DNA of 64,000 nt from Cyanobacterium aponinum PCC 10605 (GTDB lineage Bacteria; Cyanobacteriota; Cyanobacteriia; Cyanobacteriales; Cyanobacteriaceae): assembly GCF_000317675.1 (NCBI RefSeq), contig NC_019776.1, forward strand, positions 3,162,001-3,226,000. The letters are read 5' to 3'. A model generated the notes under the pieces. The model saw only the letters and a list, made by a program, of their open reading frames with translations. It had not been told where the DNA came from and did not search any database. Both the position numbers and the translations under genes were made by a program. Positions 45,935 to 56,000 of this stretch are shown here, one piece after another (the stretch's first letter is position 1; the number at the start of each line of letters is the position of its first letter).

Positions 45935-46474
45935 ATGACACAAATTTCTGGAAATGCTGATGTACCCGATATGGGGCGCCGTCAGTTTATGAATTTACTG
46001 ACTTTCGGTACTATTACTGGTGTGGCGGCTGGTGCTTTATATCCTGTTGTTAGCTATTTTATCCCTAAATCCGCAGGTGGTACTGGTGCTGGTATTGCCG
46101 CAAAAGATAAGTTAGGAAATGATGTAGTAGCTAGTGAGTTTTTGGCTTCTCATCAAGCGGGCGATCGCACTTTAGCTCAAGGTTTGAAGGGTGATCCCAC
46201 TTATTTAATTGTCACCGAAGATAAACAAATTGCTTCCTATGGTTTAAATGCCGTTTGTACTCACCTTGGTTGTGTTGTACCTTGGAATGCGTCTGAAAAT
46301 AAATTTATTTGTCCTTGTCATGGTTCTCAGTACAACAATGAAGGAAAAGTGGTAAGAGGTCCTGCACCTTTATCTTTAGCCCTTGTTCATGCTGATGTTA
46401 ACGATGATAAAGTTTATTTAAGTAATTGGGAAGAAACTGATTTCCGCACTGGTGAAGAACCTTGGTGGAGTTAA
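45935..46474 (+). CDS. petC: Cytochrome b6f Rieske iron-sulphur protein
   Basis: 179 residues. One N-terminal membrane helix (about 22-43) follows a twin-Arg-like start (MGRRQFMN). Cluster ligands are in CTHLGC (108-113) and CPCHGS (126-131). The protein passes electrons from plastoquinol to cytochrome f. It is 55 bp before petA, the usual petCA operon. Confidence 0.97.
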   Translation: MTQISGNADVPDMGRRQFMNLLTFGTITGVAAGALYPVVSYFIPKSAGGTGAGIAAKDKLGNDVVASEFLASHQAGDRTLAQGLKGDPTYLIVTEDKQIASYGLNAVCTHLGCVVPWNASENKFICPCHGSQYNNEGKVVRGPAPLSLALVHADVNDDKVYLSNWEETDFRTGEEPWWS

Positions 46475-46529
46475 AAAATTTCCCCTATTAGTTTTTATTT
46501 AGCTAAGTTTTAACAAATTGTAAATATCA

Positions 46530-47495
46530 ATGAGAGATAATTCTTTTTTTCGTCAAATTAGTCGAATTTGCTTAGTGGCGATCGCCTCTTTAAGCGTATT
46601 ATTATTCAGCAATCTAGGTTTACCTCAAGCCGCTAATGCTTACCCTTTCTGGGCGCAAGAAACTGCCCCTGAAACCCCCAGAGAAGCGACTGGACGTATT
46701 GTCTGTGCTAACTGTCACTTAGCCGCAAAACCTGCGGAGGTGGAAATACCCCAAGCGGTTTTACCCGATACCGTTTTTGAAGCAGTGGTAAAAATTCCTT
46801 ATGACCACTCTCAACAACAAGTATTAGGAGATGGAAGCAAAGGTGGTTTAAACGTGGGTGCAGTGTTAATGTTACCCGACGGTTTCCAGATTGCCCCTGA
46901 AGACCGTATTCCTGAAGAAATGAAGGAAAAAGTAAACGGTGCTTATTTCCAAACCTATAAAGAAGGACAAGATAACTGGATTATCGTTGGACCTTTACCC
47001 GGTGATCAATACGAAGAAATTGTTTTCCCTGTATTATCTCCTGATCCTAAAAATGATCCTAACATTCACTATGGTAAATATTCCGTACATTTAGGAGCAA
47101 ACAGAGGTAGAGGTCAAGTTTATCCTACAGGTCAACTCAGCAATAATAACGTTTTCAAATCCACTGTTGCTGGTGCAATTACTAATATTACCGAAGCTGA
47201 AGCTGGTGGCTACACTGTCACTATCAATGACGGAGAAACCGACTATTCTGTTGAAATACCAGTAGGACCCGAATTAATCGTCACTGAAGGACAAGAAGTT
47301 GCTGTAGGCGAGGCTTTAACAAATGATCCTAACGTTGGTGGTTTTGGTCAAAAAGATACCGAAGTTGTCTTACAAAGCCCCGATCGCATCAAATGGTTAT
47401 TAGTCTTCATTGCAGGTATTATGCTTGCTCAAATTCTTCTAGTATTGAAGAAAAAACAAATCGAAAAAGTACAAGAAGCGGGTTTATACTTCTAA
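46530..47495 (+). CDS. petA: Cytochrome f
   Basis: 321 residues. A signal peptide ends near ANA/YPFWAQ, so Tyr38 is the mature N-terminus and an axial haem ligand. CANCH (59-63) binds haem c, and a C-terminal membrane helix lies at about 287-306. It receives electrons from the Rieske protein and passes them to plastocyanin or cytochrome c6. The terminator follows at 47526. Confidence 0.98.
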   Translation: MRDNSFFRQISRICLVAIASLSVLLFSNLGLPQAANAYPFWAQETAPETPREATGRIVCANCHLAAKPAEVEIPQAVLPDTVFEAVVKIPYDHSQQQVLGDGSKGGLNVGAVLMLPDGFQIAPEDRIPEEMKEKVNGAYFQTYKEGQDNWIIVGPLPGDQYEEIVFPVLSPDPKNDPNIHYGKYSVHLGANRGRGQVYPTGQLSNNNVFKSTVAGAITNITEAEAGGYTVTINDGETDYSVEIPVGPELIVTEGQEVAVGEALTNDPNVGGFGQKDTEVVLQSPDRIKWLLVFIAGIMLAQILLVLKKKQIEKVQEAGLYF

Positions 47496-47525
47496 TTAAT
47501 CCGATTTTCAAATTTATTTGATCGT

Positions 47526-47549
47526 GAGGGTTTTATACCCTCTTTTTTT
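47526..47549 (+). terminator. Rho-independent terminator of petCA
   Basis: GAGGG and CCCTC separated by TTTTATA form a stem followed by seven T. It starts 31 bp after the petA stop. Confidence 0.9.
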
Positions 47550-47639
47550 GTCGATAAATTAGTGGTTGATGAAAAAGTAGTGATGGGTATTAGGGGTTCG
47601 GAGTTTTTAATTCTTAATTCTTAATTTTTAATTCTTCTC

Positions 47640-47696
47640 CTTTGCCCTCCCCCCTCTCGAGGCGGGATAAAGGGGGGTTTGCCCTTTGCCTGTTAC
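47640..47696. repeat. CTCGAG palindromic intergenic repeat
   Basis: A C-rich/G-rich palindromic text (GCCCTCCCCCCTCTCGAGGC, then GGGATAAAGGGGGGTTTGCC). Related copies are at about 30405, 50890/51071 and 58142. Confidence 0.65.
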
Positions 47697-50201
47697 TCAA
47701 AGAATATCTTTATTTCTCTGTAGAAAATAAGTAATTAAAAGATAAAAACAAGCGTGAATTAATAACATTTGCCAATTTGCACTTAAATTATCCCAGTCGG
47801 GTTGATAGATATATTTTTCTTCAAATGGTAAAGGCATTGTTGTACCATCGGGTAAGATAGTCGGTTCAGGAATTAAGCCATTAATATCCACTAATGAACC
47901 ATAAGCACCCACAGACCAACGACTAATCATTAACCATGAAATATATTGAATTATGCCTTTAATTTCAAACAACACCCCAGAAAAAATAATTTGTGGTAAC
48001 AAAAGAATTGGTAAGGCGCTATTTGCTTGAGTAATATTTGTCACCATAGCTGAAACCATTAATCCCAAACAGGAGGCACTAAGAAGAGTGAGAAAGCTAG
48101 TAATGGCAAATCCTGCCCACCAAGATATTATTTCTGGTTCAGGAGAGGCAAAGGAGGGAAGGGCGATACTCACCATAAACAGGGTTTGTACGATGGCTAA
48201 TGCACCAATAATTAATAGTTTTGAGCCGAGATAGGCACGAAGGTTGAGGTTTACTAGTCTTTCTCTTTGATAAATATCTTTTTCTTTGACTACTTCTTGT
48301 AGTGATCCTGCTAATCCTACCCATAGGGCGGCACAAGTAAAAACAAAAACGACAGTTTGAGCAAAGGGTGCAATGGAAGGATCATTTTCTGTTCCTATGA
48401 TAAAGGGTTCTCGTTCTCTTGCGGCTAAGTTGATCAACATAATGCCAATGGGTGCAGTTAAGAGAGATATGATCAAGTTGATGCGATCGCGCTTTACCAA
48501 TTCGAGGTATCTTTGAGATAAAACCAGTAATTGCCGAAAAAAGTTCCCTTTTATGGGCTTAGATTTTTCCTTCTTTTTATCAACGGGATTAGTTGTTAGA
48601 AGTTTATTTTCAATGTTGTGACGTTGGTAGGTAGAATGTTGATATTTTTCGGCGGTTTGAGTAACCGCAGTTTTATTGTCTAATTCAAGATAAACATCGG
48701 CAAAATCTTTATTTTCTAAATCAAAAAAATTTTTAGCTTCTTCATAGCTACCAAAAAAGCAAAGGTTGCCTCCCTGCCCTAAAAAAGCAATGCGATCGCA
48801 CAATTTGATATTATTAGTGGCATGGGTAACAAGAATAATTGTTCTTCCTTGATCTGCTAATTTACGCAATAATTGCATGATTTTTTTATCCAAGCCCGGG
48901 TCTAATCCAGAGGTAGGTTCATCGAGAAAAAATAACTTAGGATTAACTAATAATTCTACCCCTATGGATACTCTTTTTAATTGTCCTCCGCTCAAATTTT
49001 TGACTAAAACATCCCGTTTTTCTAACATCTCAATATCCGCTAAAGTTTTTTCAATAATAGTATCTATATCAATGTCAGGCGGTAATCTTAATTTAGCAGT
49101 AAAACGCAAAACTTCTTCTACTTTTAAGTCTTTGTGAATAATGTCTGTTTGAGGTACATAGCCAATTTGATGACGATATAAATTAAAATTTTCTGCTAAA
49201 TCTTCTCCGTTTAAATAGACTTTTCCTGAAGTGGTGTTTTGAATGCCTAACAAGGTTCTTAAAAAAGTTGATTTTCCTGCTCCACTACCTCCAACTAAGG
49301 CAACTAATTGTTTTGGTTCAATGGGCATAGATAAGTTGTTTAATAAAATTATTTTTTCTTTCTTTTTATTCGTAACAATAAGGCTAATATTTTGAGCATC
49401 TAAACGGATATTTTCTCCTGTGTCCGCAACTAATAATTTATCTTTGTCAAAAACAAAAGTATAAGGTACGATTTTAATTACCGTACCTGAATTAATGGTA
49501 ATTCGTCCTTTAATGGGAAAACCATCTACAAAAATGCCGTTAGGACTATAATTAGAAACAATACATTTGCCCTCGGTGACATAGTCAATTGTTACGTGCT
49601 TACGAGACACCGTTGGGGCATTCAACACCACATCACAACTTTTATCCCGCCCAATAGTAATTTCCTTTTTACTAGCTAAATTGATCACATCTGCCGAACA
49701 TTTGTCCCCTACCACCGCAATTTTTTCAGGGGGAGTATTCGGGTCAAACATTACTGTACTAGATTGTACTAAACTTTCATTAATTAAAATTGTACCTTCG
49801 GGCATACTTGGTAATGCTGTAACCCTTGTTGGGTCATAAAATTCAATAGTTGCGATTGCATTAACATTATTGCCAATTCTGATTACATCCCCGTGTCTCA
49901 AAATATAACCCTCGTCAGAGGTGATTAAATGATTATTGATGTATAGCTTATTACTACTAGGAGAAGTGCGATCGCCATCAAATATGTGATAATGATTTTC
50001 AATGAAAACAAAAGTTGCCTGAATACGACTGAAAACTAACCATTCATTAGGTACGACAAAATCAACAAAATTAGGATCTCTACCTAATAAATATTGATCT
50101 TTAACTAATTCCATGGGCGGTAATTTTTGCCCATGATTGCTACAAATAATATAAGGATTATCTGTATTGATTACTATTGAATCATGATTATCTTCCGTCA
50201 T
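47697..50201 (-). CDS. ABCG-type transporter with two FHA domains
   Basis: 834 residues. Two FHA domains precede the ATPase: the first about 25-125 is divergent (LLGRDPNFVDF), the second about 165-255 has ITIGRDKSCDVVL, SRKHVTID and NYSPNGIFVDG. The ABC domain (about 270-510) has LVGGSGAGKST, LSGGQLKRVSIG and LFFLDEPTSGLD. A six-helix ABC2 membrane domain follows (about 580-834). The domain order is that of White/ABCG half-transporters fused to FHA, common in cyanobacteria. The substrate is unknown; FHA domains suggest control by Ser/Thr phosphorylation. Confidence 0.92.
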   Translation of the reverse strand: MTEDNHDSIVINTDNPYIICSNHGQKLPPMELVKDQYLLGRDPNFVDFVVPNEWLVFSRIQATFVFIENHYHIFDGDRTSPSSNKLYINNHLITSDEGYILRHGDVIRIGNNVNAIATIEFYDPTRVTALPSMPEGTILINESLVQSSTVMFDPNTPPEKIAVVGDKCSADVINLASKKEITIGRDKSCDVVLNAPTVSRKHVTIDYVTEGKCIVSNYSPNGIFVDGFPIKGRITINSGTVIKIVPYTFVFDKDKLLVADTGENIRLDAQNISLIVTNKKKEKIILLNNLSMPIEPKQLVALVGGSGAGKSTFLRTLLGIQNTTSGKVYLNGEDLAENFNLYRHQIGYVPQTDIIHKDLKVEEVLRFTAKLRLPPDIDIDTIIEKTLADIEMLEKRDVLVKNLSGGQLKRVSIGVELLVNPKLFFLDEPTSGLDPGLDKKIMQLLRKLADQGRTIILVTHATNNIKLCDRIAFLGQGGNLCFFGSYEEAKNFFDLENKDFADVYLELDNKTAVTQTAEKYQHSTYQRHNIENKLLTTNPVDKKKEKSKPIKGNFFRQLLVLSQRYLELVKRDRINLIISLLTAPIGIMLINLAAREREPFIIGTENDPSIAPFAQTVVFVFTCAALWVGLAGSLQEVVKEKDIYQRERLVNLNLRAYLGSKLLIIGALAIVQTLFMVSIALPSFASPEPEIISWWAGFAITSFLTLLSASCLGLMVSAMVTNITQANSALPILLLPQIIFSGVLFEIKGIIQYISWLMISRWSVGAYGSLVDINGLIPEPTILPDGTTMPLPFEEKYIYQPDWDNLSANWQMLLIHACFYLLITYFLQRNKDIL

Positions 50202-50488
50202 AAAATCAACCCCAGTTCAGCATAAAAATATCAAATTTAGACAGGTTTTACGGAGATGAAAATTGTTGAACTTTGACAGTATCTCTGCTACCTAAATTAA
50301 TAATTTACACAACAAGAAGTAACAGAGCCAAGAGTTTAATTTCCTTGCTGATAAAAATTAATTTCCCAAACTTTTCTCAAACTGGTGATTAATCATAAAA
50401 AAATTGAAAACAAGAAAATCAACTAAAATACATTTCTGTGAATTTGTGAACTGAGTGATAATTAATATTATCAAAAAACTACATTATT
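50202..50488. other. Intergenic region
   Basis: 287 bp of AT-rich DNA upstream of the FHA-ABC gene, on the minus strand. I see no repeat or ORF. The promoter of the transporter gene should lie near 50202-50300. Confidence 0.4.
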
Positions 50489-50797
50489 TTAGGCTTTAGA
50501 TTTAATAAAAAATTGATAAACAAAGTAAACAATAACACTTAAAAATGCTAAACTAATAGCTAATTGAACAAGAGAAAAAACAGCTTTTAATAAAGAAATT
50601 GTCACGGCAAACCCGAATAAACCAACGATTACTTTTCCAACAGCAGGAAGAGAAATAAACCAATTTTTCACCTGCATAAATATATTTTTAGACTTTTCAG
50701 AATTAATGGCGTTGAGGGGATTTTGACTAGAGTTAGAAATTTCAGCTTCTATTTCTTCTAATTTTTTTTTCCATTGAGGTTGTTGATTTGAGTTCAT
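50489..50797 (-). CDS. Small membrane protein (102 aa)
   Basis: 102 residues. A polar N-terminal 45 residues (QPQWKKKLEEIEAEI) is followed by two hydrophobic helices (about 50-70 and 77-97). No family recognised. It appears to be read alone. Confidence 0.6.
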   Translation of the reverse strand: MNSNQQPQWKKKLEEIEAEISNSSQNPLNAINSEKSKNIFMQVKNWFISLPAVGKVIVGLFGFAVTISLLKAVFSLVQLAISLAFLSVIVYFVYQFFIKSKA

Positions 50798-51147
50798 AAT
50801 TTTTCCTTATTGATTAATTAATATGGCTCTATTACTTTGAGTATATGAATTATTGGTGTTTGGTAGGCAACGGGCAAGAGGCAAGAGGCAAACCCCCCTT
50901 TATCCCCAGGGCTGTTTCATTTTCGAGAAAGAAAAAAGAGCGGGAGATAGGGGGAGAGGGAGATGGGGGGATTTTTGTTCATAAAGTTTTAACTAATAGA
51001 AAAAAATCCTTGTATCTCTTACTCTTACTTAATCTTAGTTAACCTAATTTTTTACTTTGAAACAGCCCTGCCCTTTATCCCCCTTCGAGAGGGGGGAGGG
51101 CAAAAGTGTTGAATTAACACTAACCTGAACTCCTAACTCAGGGCATA
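50798..51147. other. Intergenic region with nested repeats
   Basis: 350 bp. The left part (about 50822-50892) repeats text from 29414-29490. The CTCGAG-type palindromic repeat is split by a 164-bp inserted element at 50907-51070. No gene. Confidence 0.7.
50896..51081. mobile_element. 164-bp MITE-like element with 13-bp perfect inverted ends
   Basis: The element (50907-51070) begins CAGGGCTGTTTCA and ends with its exact complement TGAAACAGCCCTG. CCCTTTATCCC flanks it on both sides (50896-50906 and 51071-51081), an 11-bp duplication. The interrupted host text is itself a dispersed palindromic repeat. No ORF inside. Confidence 0.87.
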
Positions 51148-53247
51148 CTAATTATTCTCTGCCCAAGGAGAGAAATCTAAATCCCCATCTTCGTCAACAA
51201 GATTTTCACCAGAGTAACTATCCTCTGTTTCTTCATTATAATCAGACGTTAAAGATTGGGATTCTATAGTAGAAGTACTATCAATATTTTTACTTATTTT
51301 TACCTCTGAGGGATTATTAGAGTTGTTACTACTAGAATCTGAGTGCAGTAAGCCCTTTAGTTGTGCCACTAAGTTACCTAATTTTCCCTCATCTAATAGA
51401 GTATTAATCAAGGATAAACCGCTAGTGGAAAGCAATAATTTATTAATATCATTGCCGTTACCGTTACCATTGGCACTATTACCACTTATGCCGGGAAAAG
51501 CATATATTCGGGCATCTCCTAAAACTCCGGGTTGCGGTGCAAGAGATTTCACTATTTCGGGTAATTGGGGCATTAATAAAGGCATCATTTGTTTGAGTAA
51601 ATCTGCAGTGCGGTTAGCATCGCTGAGGGCATTCTCTGCTTGGATAATCGCCAATCTTCCTTCTGCTTCAGCAATGGCTTTATATTTTTGAGCATCTGCT
51701 AGGGTGCGGATAGATTCAGCTTCTAATTCTGCGGCTTGACGGGCAATTTCTGCTTGACGACGACGACGGAAGACATCAATTTCTACTACATTTTGATCGG
51801 TAATACGTTTTTCTTCTGCTTCTCTCTCTGCCACAATCAAAGATAGTTTTTTCTGTCTTTCCGCATTTTCTACCTCTCTTGCGGTTTTAACCCCTTCTTC
51901 TGCTTGAGCTTTTTGGGCTTCGGCGGCAAATCTTTCTTTCTCTTTATTAGCAATGGCAATGGATGCCTGTTGTTGTGCTATTTTTGAATCTTGCTCTGCT
52001 TCTGCGATCGCAATTTGGGCTCTTAATCTCGATGCTTCTACGGTTTGTTGACGCTCAATTTCTGCCACTTCCGCTTCTTGTGCCTGTGAGGTTTGGGCAA
52101 CTCTTAACTGTTTATTACTTTCTTCTAAGGCAATATTAGCCTCATATTGTTTTTGTTGTACAGCTAATTTTTTTCTAATATCTTCTTCTTCGATGGCTTG
52201 TTGCTGTAAAATTTTATTACGTTCGACTTTAGCCTGTTCTTGATCTTTTGATTCTTGAACTTCCCTTTCCCGTTGGGCTTTGAGAAATTCAATTTCCTTC
52301 ATTTGGGTTAATTTAGCTTCTTCTTTTTCCTTTTTAATATTTAAGGATTGCTTTTCTGCTTGTAATTCCTGTTGCTCAATAGCTACCTGAGTATTTAATT
52401 CTAACTCTCTTTTTTCCCGTTGGGTTTCCAATTCCACATCCAATTTTTGCTTAATGGATTTTTGGATTGTTTCGGTACGTAATCGCACTCCTTGGGCATC
52501 AAAAAAGTTATTTTCATCATAGGTATCGCTTTCTTCAATTTCGGAAATAGCAATATTATTTAAAGTTAAACCAACCTTTCTTAAATCTTGTTGAATTAAA
52601 TTTAAAACTTCCTCCGCAAAACCTAATTTATCCGAATCAATTTCCGCAATACTTTTCTTTTTCGCCGCCGCCCTAATGGCATCATCAGCACGTTTTTCTA
52701 AAGCATCTTTTATATCTTCAGGGGAAATTTTACCCTGTTTAGATAACCTTTGAGCCGCAGTTAAAACCGCATCTTTATCGGCACTAACACAGACATAAAA
52801 AGTTACTCGCATATTTGCCCGTAAATAATCCCTAGTGCGCACCGCTAAATTGCCCTGTCTTACCACATCGATAGAAATTTCTCTCAAAGGCACACGGGTT
52901 AATTGATGAATACCCGGAATAACGATGCAACCACCGTTTAAAATTACCTTTTTTTCTTTCGCAAAAATACCACCGTTACGAACAAAAGCCTCGTTGTTAG
53001 GAGTTACCACATAAACCCTTGTATAGCCCCAAATAGCCACTAATCCAAGAATAACTAAAACTCCGATAATTCCGCCAAAAAAAGTTATATTTCCCACTGT
53101 TAATTGAGCCATAGTAGTAGGATAATTAGCACTGGGAATTTCGACAATATTATTAGTTAAATTAGATTCTAATTTTCGGTTGTTTTCTAAATCGAAATCA
53201 ATATTTTTAACAGGTATTTGTTGGATTAATTCTAACCAATATCTCAT
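51148..53247 (-). CDS. Flotillin-like SPFH protein
   Basis: 699 residues. One membrane helix near 54-74 is followed by an SPFH domain (about 80-250) and a very long Glu/Gln/Ala-rich coiled coil (about 260-540), as in flotillins. A tail with Gly/Asn and Ser follows. It should build membrane-associated cages or platforms. It is preceded 65 bp upstream on the same strand by an NfeD-like gene, the usual flotillin-NfeD pairing. Confidence 0.9.
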   Translation of the reverse strand: MRYWLELIQQIPVKNIDFDLENNRKLESNLTNNIVEIPSANYPTTMAQLTVGNITFFGGIIGVLVILGLVAIWGYTRVYVVTPNNEAFVRNGGIFAKEKKVILNGGCIVIPGIHQLTRVPLREISIDVVRQGNLAVRTRDYLRANMRVTFYVCVSADKDAVLTAAQRLSKQGKISPEDIKDALEKRADDAIRAAAKKKSIAEIDSDKLGFAEEVLNLIQQDLRKVGLTLNNIAISEIEESDTYDENNFFDAQGVRLRTETIQKSIKQKLDVELETQREKRELELNTQVAIEQQELQAEKQSLNIKKEKEEAKLTQMKEIEFLKAQREREVQESKDQEQAKVERNKILQQQAIEEEDIRKKLAVQQKQYEANIALEESNKQLRVAQTSQAQEAEVAEIERQQTVEASRLRAQIAIAEAEQDSKIAQQQASIAIANKEKERFAAEAQKAQAEEGVKTAREVENAERQKKLSLIVAEREAEEKRITDQNVVEIDVFRRRRQAEIARQAAELEAESIRTLADAQKYKAIAEAEGRLAIIQAENALSDANRTADLLKQMMPLLMPQLPEIVKSLAPQPGVLGDARIYAFPGISGNSANGNGNGNDINKLLLSTSGLSLINTLLDEGKLGNLVAQLKGLLHSDSSSNNSNNPSEVKISKNIDSTSTIESQSLTSDYNEETEDSYSGENLVDEDGDLDFSPWAENN

Positions 53248-53311
53248 TTTTTTACTCCTTTTTTATATTAGTTTTTTACATTATTAATGGTTCATTCTTA
53301 ATTTTTAATTC

Positions 53312-54064
53312 TTAATTTTTAATTGAATTAAACCATTTATCTTGATCGGAACTGTCTTTAGCTATAGCCAAAAAACAATGTTGTCTTTTCTCGATAATTA
53401 GCACTTCTTGACCTTTTGAAGGTATAACTTGCGCCCATTCAGGTAAACAAATTTCCACTGTTACCAGATTACTAGCAGAGTCTAAAATGTCCGCTTGAGC
53501 GATTCTTCCTTCGACAATATAGGGAACTTTAGACGAAGTTACCTCTCCACTACAACCAACAAGGCGATCGCCCTCCACATTTTCTCCAGCATTAGCAAAA
53601 ATTTTACCAATAGGGACAGACAACACCCTACCCACCCACACACTAAAACAAAAAGAGAGAAAAAAGATCAAGAAACCAATAAAACCAGTGGGAATAGCAT
53701 TAAGAAGCCCACCCACCAACACATTTAAAAACCATCCTGTGACCCCCCACGTAGAAAAATCGATCGCTAATAAAATCATCAAAGGGCATTTACCCAAACC
53801 AAACCAAGAGAGAAAAGAAAAGATAGTTGCCTCAACTCCTTCATCTAAATCCGTTTTGAGATTATGATCAATATCTCCATCAACATCCCCATCGACATCA
53901 GCATCAAAGTCCACATCAGTATCAACATCTATGTCGCTATCAAAATTTACATCAGTATCTAAATCTTGATCTTCACCACCTCCAGAAATAATCACAAAGA
54001 GAAATAGCAAAACCCCGATACCGAGAAAAATCCAGTAAGTTAAATTAGCAATGTCGAATAGCAT
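53312..54064 (-). CDS. NfeD/YqiJ-like membrane protein with Asp-repeat segment
   Basis: 250 residues from the ATG at 54064; the longer frame starts at 54106. A first helix (about 9-28) is followed by an Asp-rich stretch (about 32-68) of D-x-D units, then two or three helices (about 85-150) and a C-terminal OB-fold-like domain (GDRLVGCSGEVTSSKVP). It pairs with the flotillin gene downstream. The acidic stretch is on the side opposite to or between helices and may bind cations; that is inference. Confidence 0.82.
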   Translation of the reverse strand: MLFDIANLTYWIFLGIGVLLFLFVIISGGGEDQDLDTDVNFDSDIDVDTDVDFDADVDGDVDGDIDHNLKTDLDEGVEATIFSFLSWFGLGKCPLMILLAIDFSTWGVTGWFLNVLVGGLLNAIPTGFIGFLIFFLSFCFSVWVGRVLSVPIGKIFANAGENVEGDRLVGCSGEVTSSKVPYIVEGRIAQADILDSASNLVTVEICLPEWAQVIPSKGQEVLIIEKRQHCFLAIAKDSSDQDKWFNSIKN

Positions 54065-54106
54065 TTTTCTGAAGAAATAGCAATCAATAAAAAATAAAAA
54101 GCTCAT

Positions 54107-54422
54107 CCACTAATAGCTTAACCCCAGATATTGAAGAAAGAGAAAAATATAAACAAATCTCAATCTTCTTTCTCATAGAGAAAAACAAAAAGCAGAAAAA
54201 TTAATATAGTCATTGATTTATGACTACTAAATAGTTAGCAGTTAATTACATTTCTTTTCAAAATAAATAAATAGAATGTCATTTTCCATATTATTTGTTA
54301 ACTTTTAATTCATAACTCTAAATTTTTTATAAAGGTTTAAGGGATAAATAATAAAAGAAATATACAATTTTTAGTAACAACCTATCAAAAATAAATAAAT
54401 TCATAACAAGCGAAGGACAATT
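54107..54422. other. Divergent intergenic region
   Basis: 316 bp, strongly AT-rich, between the NfeD-like gene and the exported protein gene. It should carry both promoters; no clear motif was recognised. Confidence 0.4.
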
Positions 54423-55016
54423 ATGAATCTAAAAATGTTTTCCTCAGTTTCCACCCTCGGATTGGGTATTTTGTTAAGTCTAGTTTCTCTTTCTCCCACA
54501 AAAGCAGAAATTCAACAAAACACTTCAAATAAATCTAAAAACAATTCATCACAATTGATTATCACTCAGCTACTTGGTCATCAAACATATATGGGTGAAC
54601 CTCAAATAGAATGGGGTGATTACTTACTAGGTAGAGTAGTCGGCAAAAGCGGTGGTATTATGTTTATCGGTTTAGAAGACGGTACTAGCTTCACGGCAGT
54701 CGGTAGTGTACCTCCGGGGTCAGATGTTTTGGTTTTAAAAAATGCTGATGGTAGCTACTCTTTCGTACAAGGTGCAAAATCTGAGTGGATTTCCATTTTA
54801 GAATCTAAATATGGCTACAAAAGATTGGATGGGTCTTATGTTGCTTTGAATGAACGTACGGCGGCTCTTTGGAAGGCTTTAGAAACCAGTTCTAGTAGTT
54901 CTATTGCAGACCTTCCCCCTCGTCAAAGTACCATGGTGGAAACTCAAACGATGATGGAGGAAACCGAAGTTATGGAATATCAAGAAACTTCTCAACCTAT
55001 CAGGGGACTATGGTAG
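54423..55016 (+). CDS. Exported protein of unknown function (197 aa)
   Basis: 197 residues with a signal peptide (about 1-28, ending PTKA). The mature part has LLGRVVGKSGGIMFIGLEDGTSF, which looks like an all-beta, barrel-like domain, and a Met/Glu-rich tail (about 165-190). Unrecognised family; probably periplasmic. Confidence 0.6.
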   Translation: MNLKMFSSVSTLGLGILLSLVSLSPTKAEIQQNTSNKSKNNSSQLIITQLLGHQTYMGEPQIEWGDYLLGRVVGKSGGIMFIGLEDGTSFTAVGSVPPGSDVLVLKNADGSYSFVQGAKSEWISILESKYGYKRLDGSYVALNERTAALWKALETSSSSSIADLPPRQSTMVETQTMMEETEVMEYQETSQPIRGLW

Positions 55017-55358
55017 TCAATAAACCCTAACCCAGAGACAGTTAAACAGCAATCAAGGTATGTATTACTTAGATCTTGCATCTAGCCAAAAATGGACTGA
55101 TGAAATTAGAGAACAGGAAATAGTGATAAGAATTGACAAAAAACTTATTATTATTATTGATTTTAAAAAACTTGTTTTCTGGTGTTTTTGTACTGGTACA
55201 AGATCTCAGTATTAGGTTTCAGGCTTTAATTAATTGCTAATTGCTAATTACTAATTGTTAATTAGCTTTGCCTTTTTTTACTTGATGCGATCGCGCCCAT
55301 TAACGATAAAATAAAATTAAACCGAATCTTATTTGAAAAATCAGGGCATCATAAACCC
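55017..55358. other. Intergenic region with small tandem repeat
   Basis: 342 bp. It contains one AGGTTTC-type heptamer trace (about 55216) and a tandem AATTGCTAATTGCTAATT-like stretch at about 55231-55260, then a HIP1 site at about 55288. No gene. Confidence 0.5.
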
Positions 55359-55961
55359 ATGAAACTCCTTTCTTATCGTCGCCATTTAAGACGAAATTTC
55401 CTTCTGTGTTTGATAACTTTTTGTTTCTCTTTAACTGGAGTTTCTCCCAGTTTTAGCTCAGAATCGGTCAATTATATTCATAATATTCAACGGCAACTGC
55501 TAGAAATCAATGCTCCTAGTTTGCCCCCTCTCAGAGATTCAAGTGTTTATCTTTACAGCCCCGATGAAGTATCTAATTTTCAATTAGTTTTGCGTTTGAA
55601 AAAAAGAGTAGTTGAAGTTTATGAACAAGACCAAGTAATTGCTAGTTTCCCCGTCGCAGTCGGTAGAGAAGGTTGGGAAACTCCTCAAGGAGAATTTGAG
55701 ATTATTCAAATGGTAGAAAATCCCTCGTGGCAAAATCCTTGGACAGGGAAAGTAATTCCCCCAGGTCCTACCAATCCTTTAGGAGAACGTTGGATCGGGT
55801 TTTGGACTGATGGTAAAAATTTTATCGGTTTTCACGGAACGCCCGGGGAACATTTAATCGGTCAAGCCGTATCTCATGGTTGTGTGAGAATGAGAAATAA
55901 AGATATTAAAGAATTATTTAAGTTAGTGTCTATGGGTACACCAGTGAAGGTGGTGCAGTAA
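55359..55961 (+). CDS. L,D-transpeptidase (YkuD)
   Basis: 200 residues. Signal-like hydrophobic start (about 13-33), then the YkuD domain (about 75-200) with FHG (H159) and the catalytic SHGCVRM (C175 in the 172-175 SHGC). It cross-links or anchors peptidoglycan in the periplasm. Length is normal for a minimal enzyme with no LysM or other domain. Confidence 0.92.
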   Translation: MKLLSYRRHLRRNFLLCLITFCFSLTGVSPSFSSESVNYIHNIQRQLLEINAPSLPPLRDSSVYLYSPDEVSNFQLVLRLKKRVVEVYEQDQVIASFPVAVGREGWETPQGEFEIIQMVENPSWQNPWTGKVIPPGPTNPLGERWIGFWTDGKNFIGFHGTPGEHLIGQAVSHGCVRMRNKDIKELFKLVSMGTPVKVVQ

Positions 55962-56000
55962 GCTATAATAAGCCCTGAAAATTCATTTTAGAGATAACCC

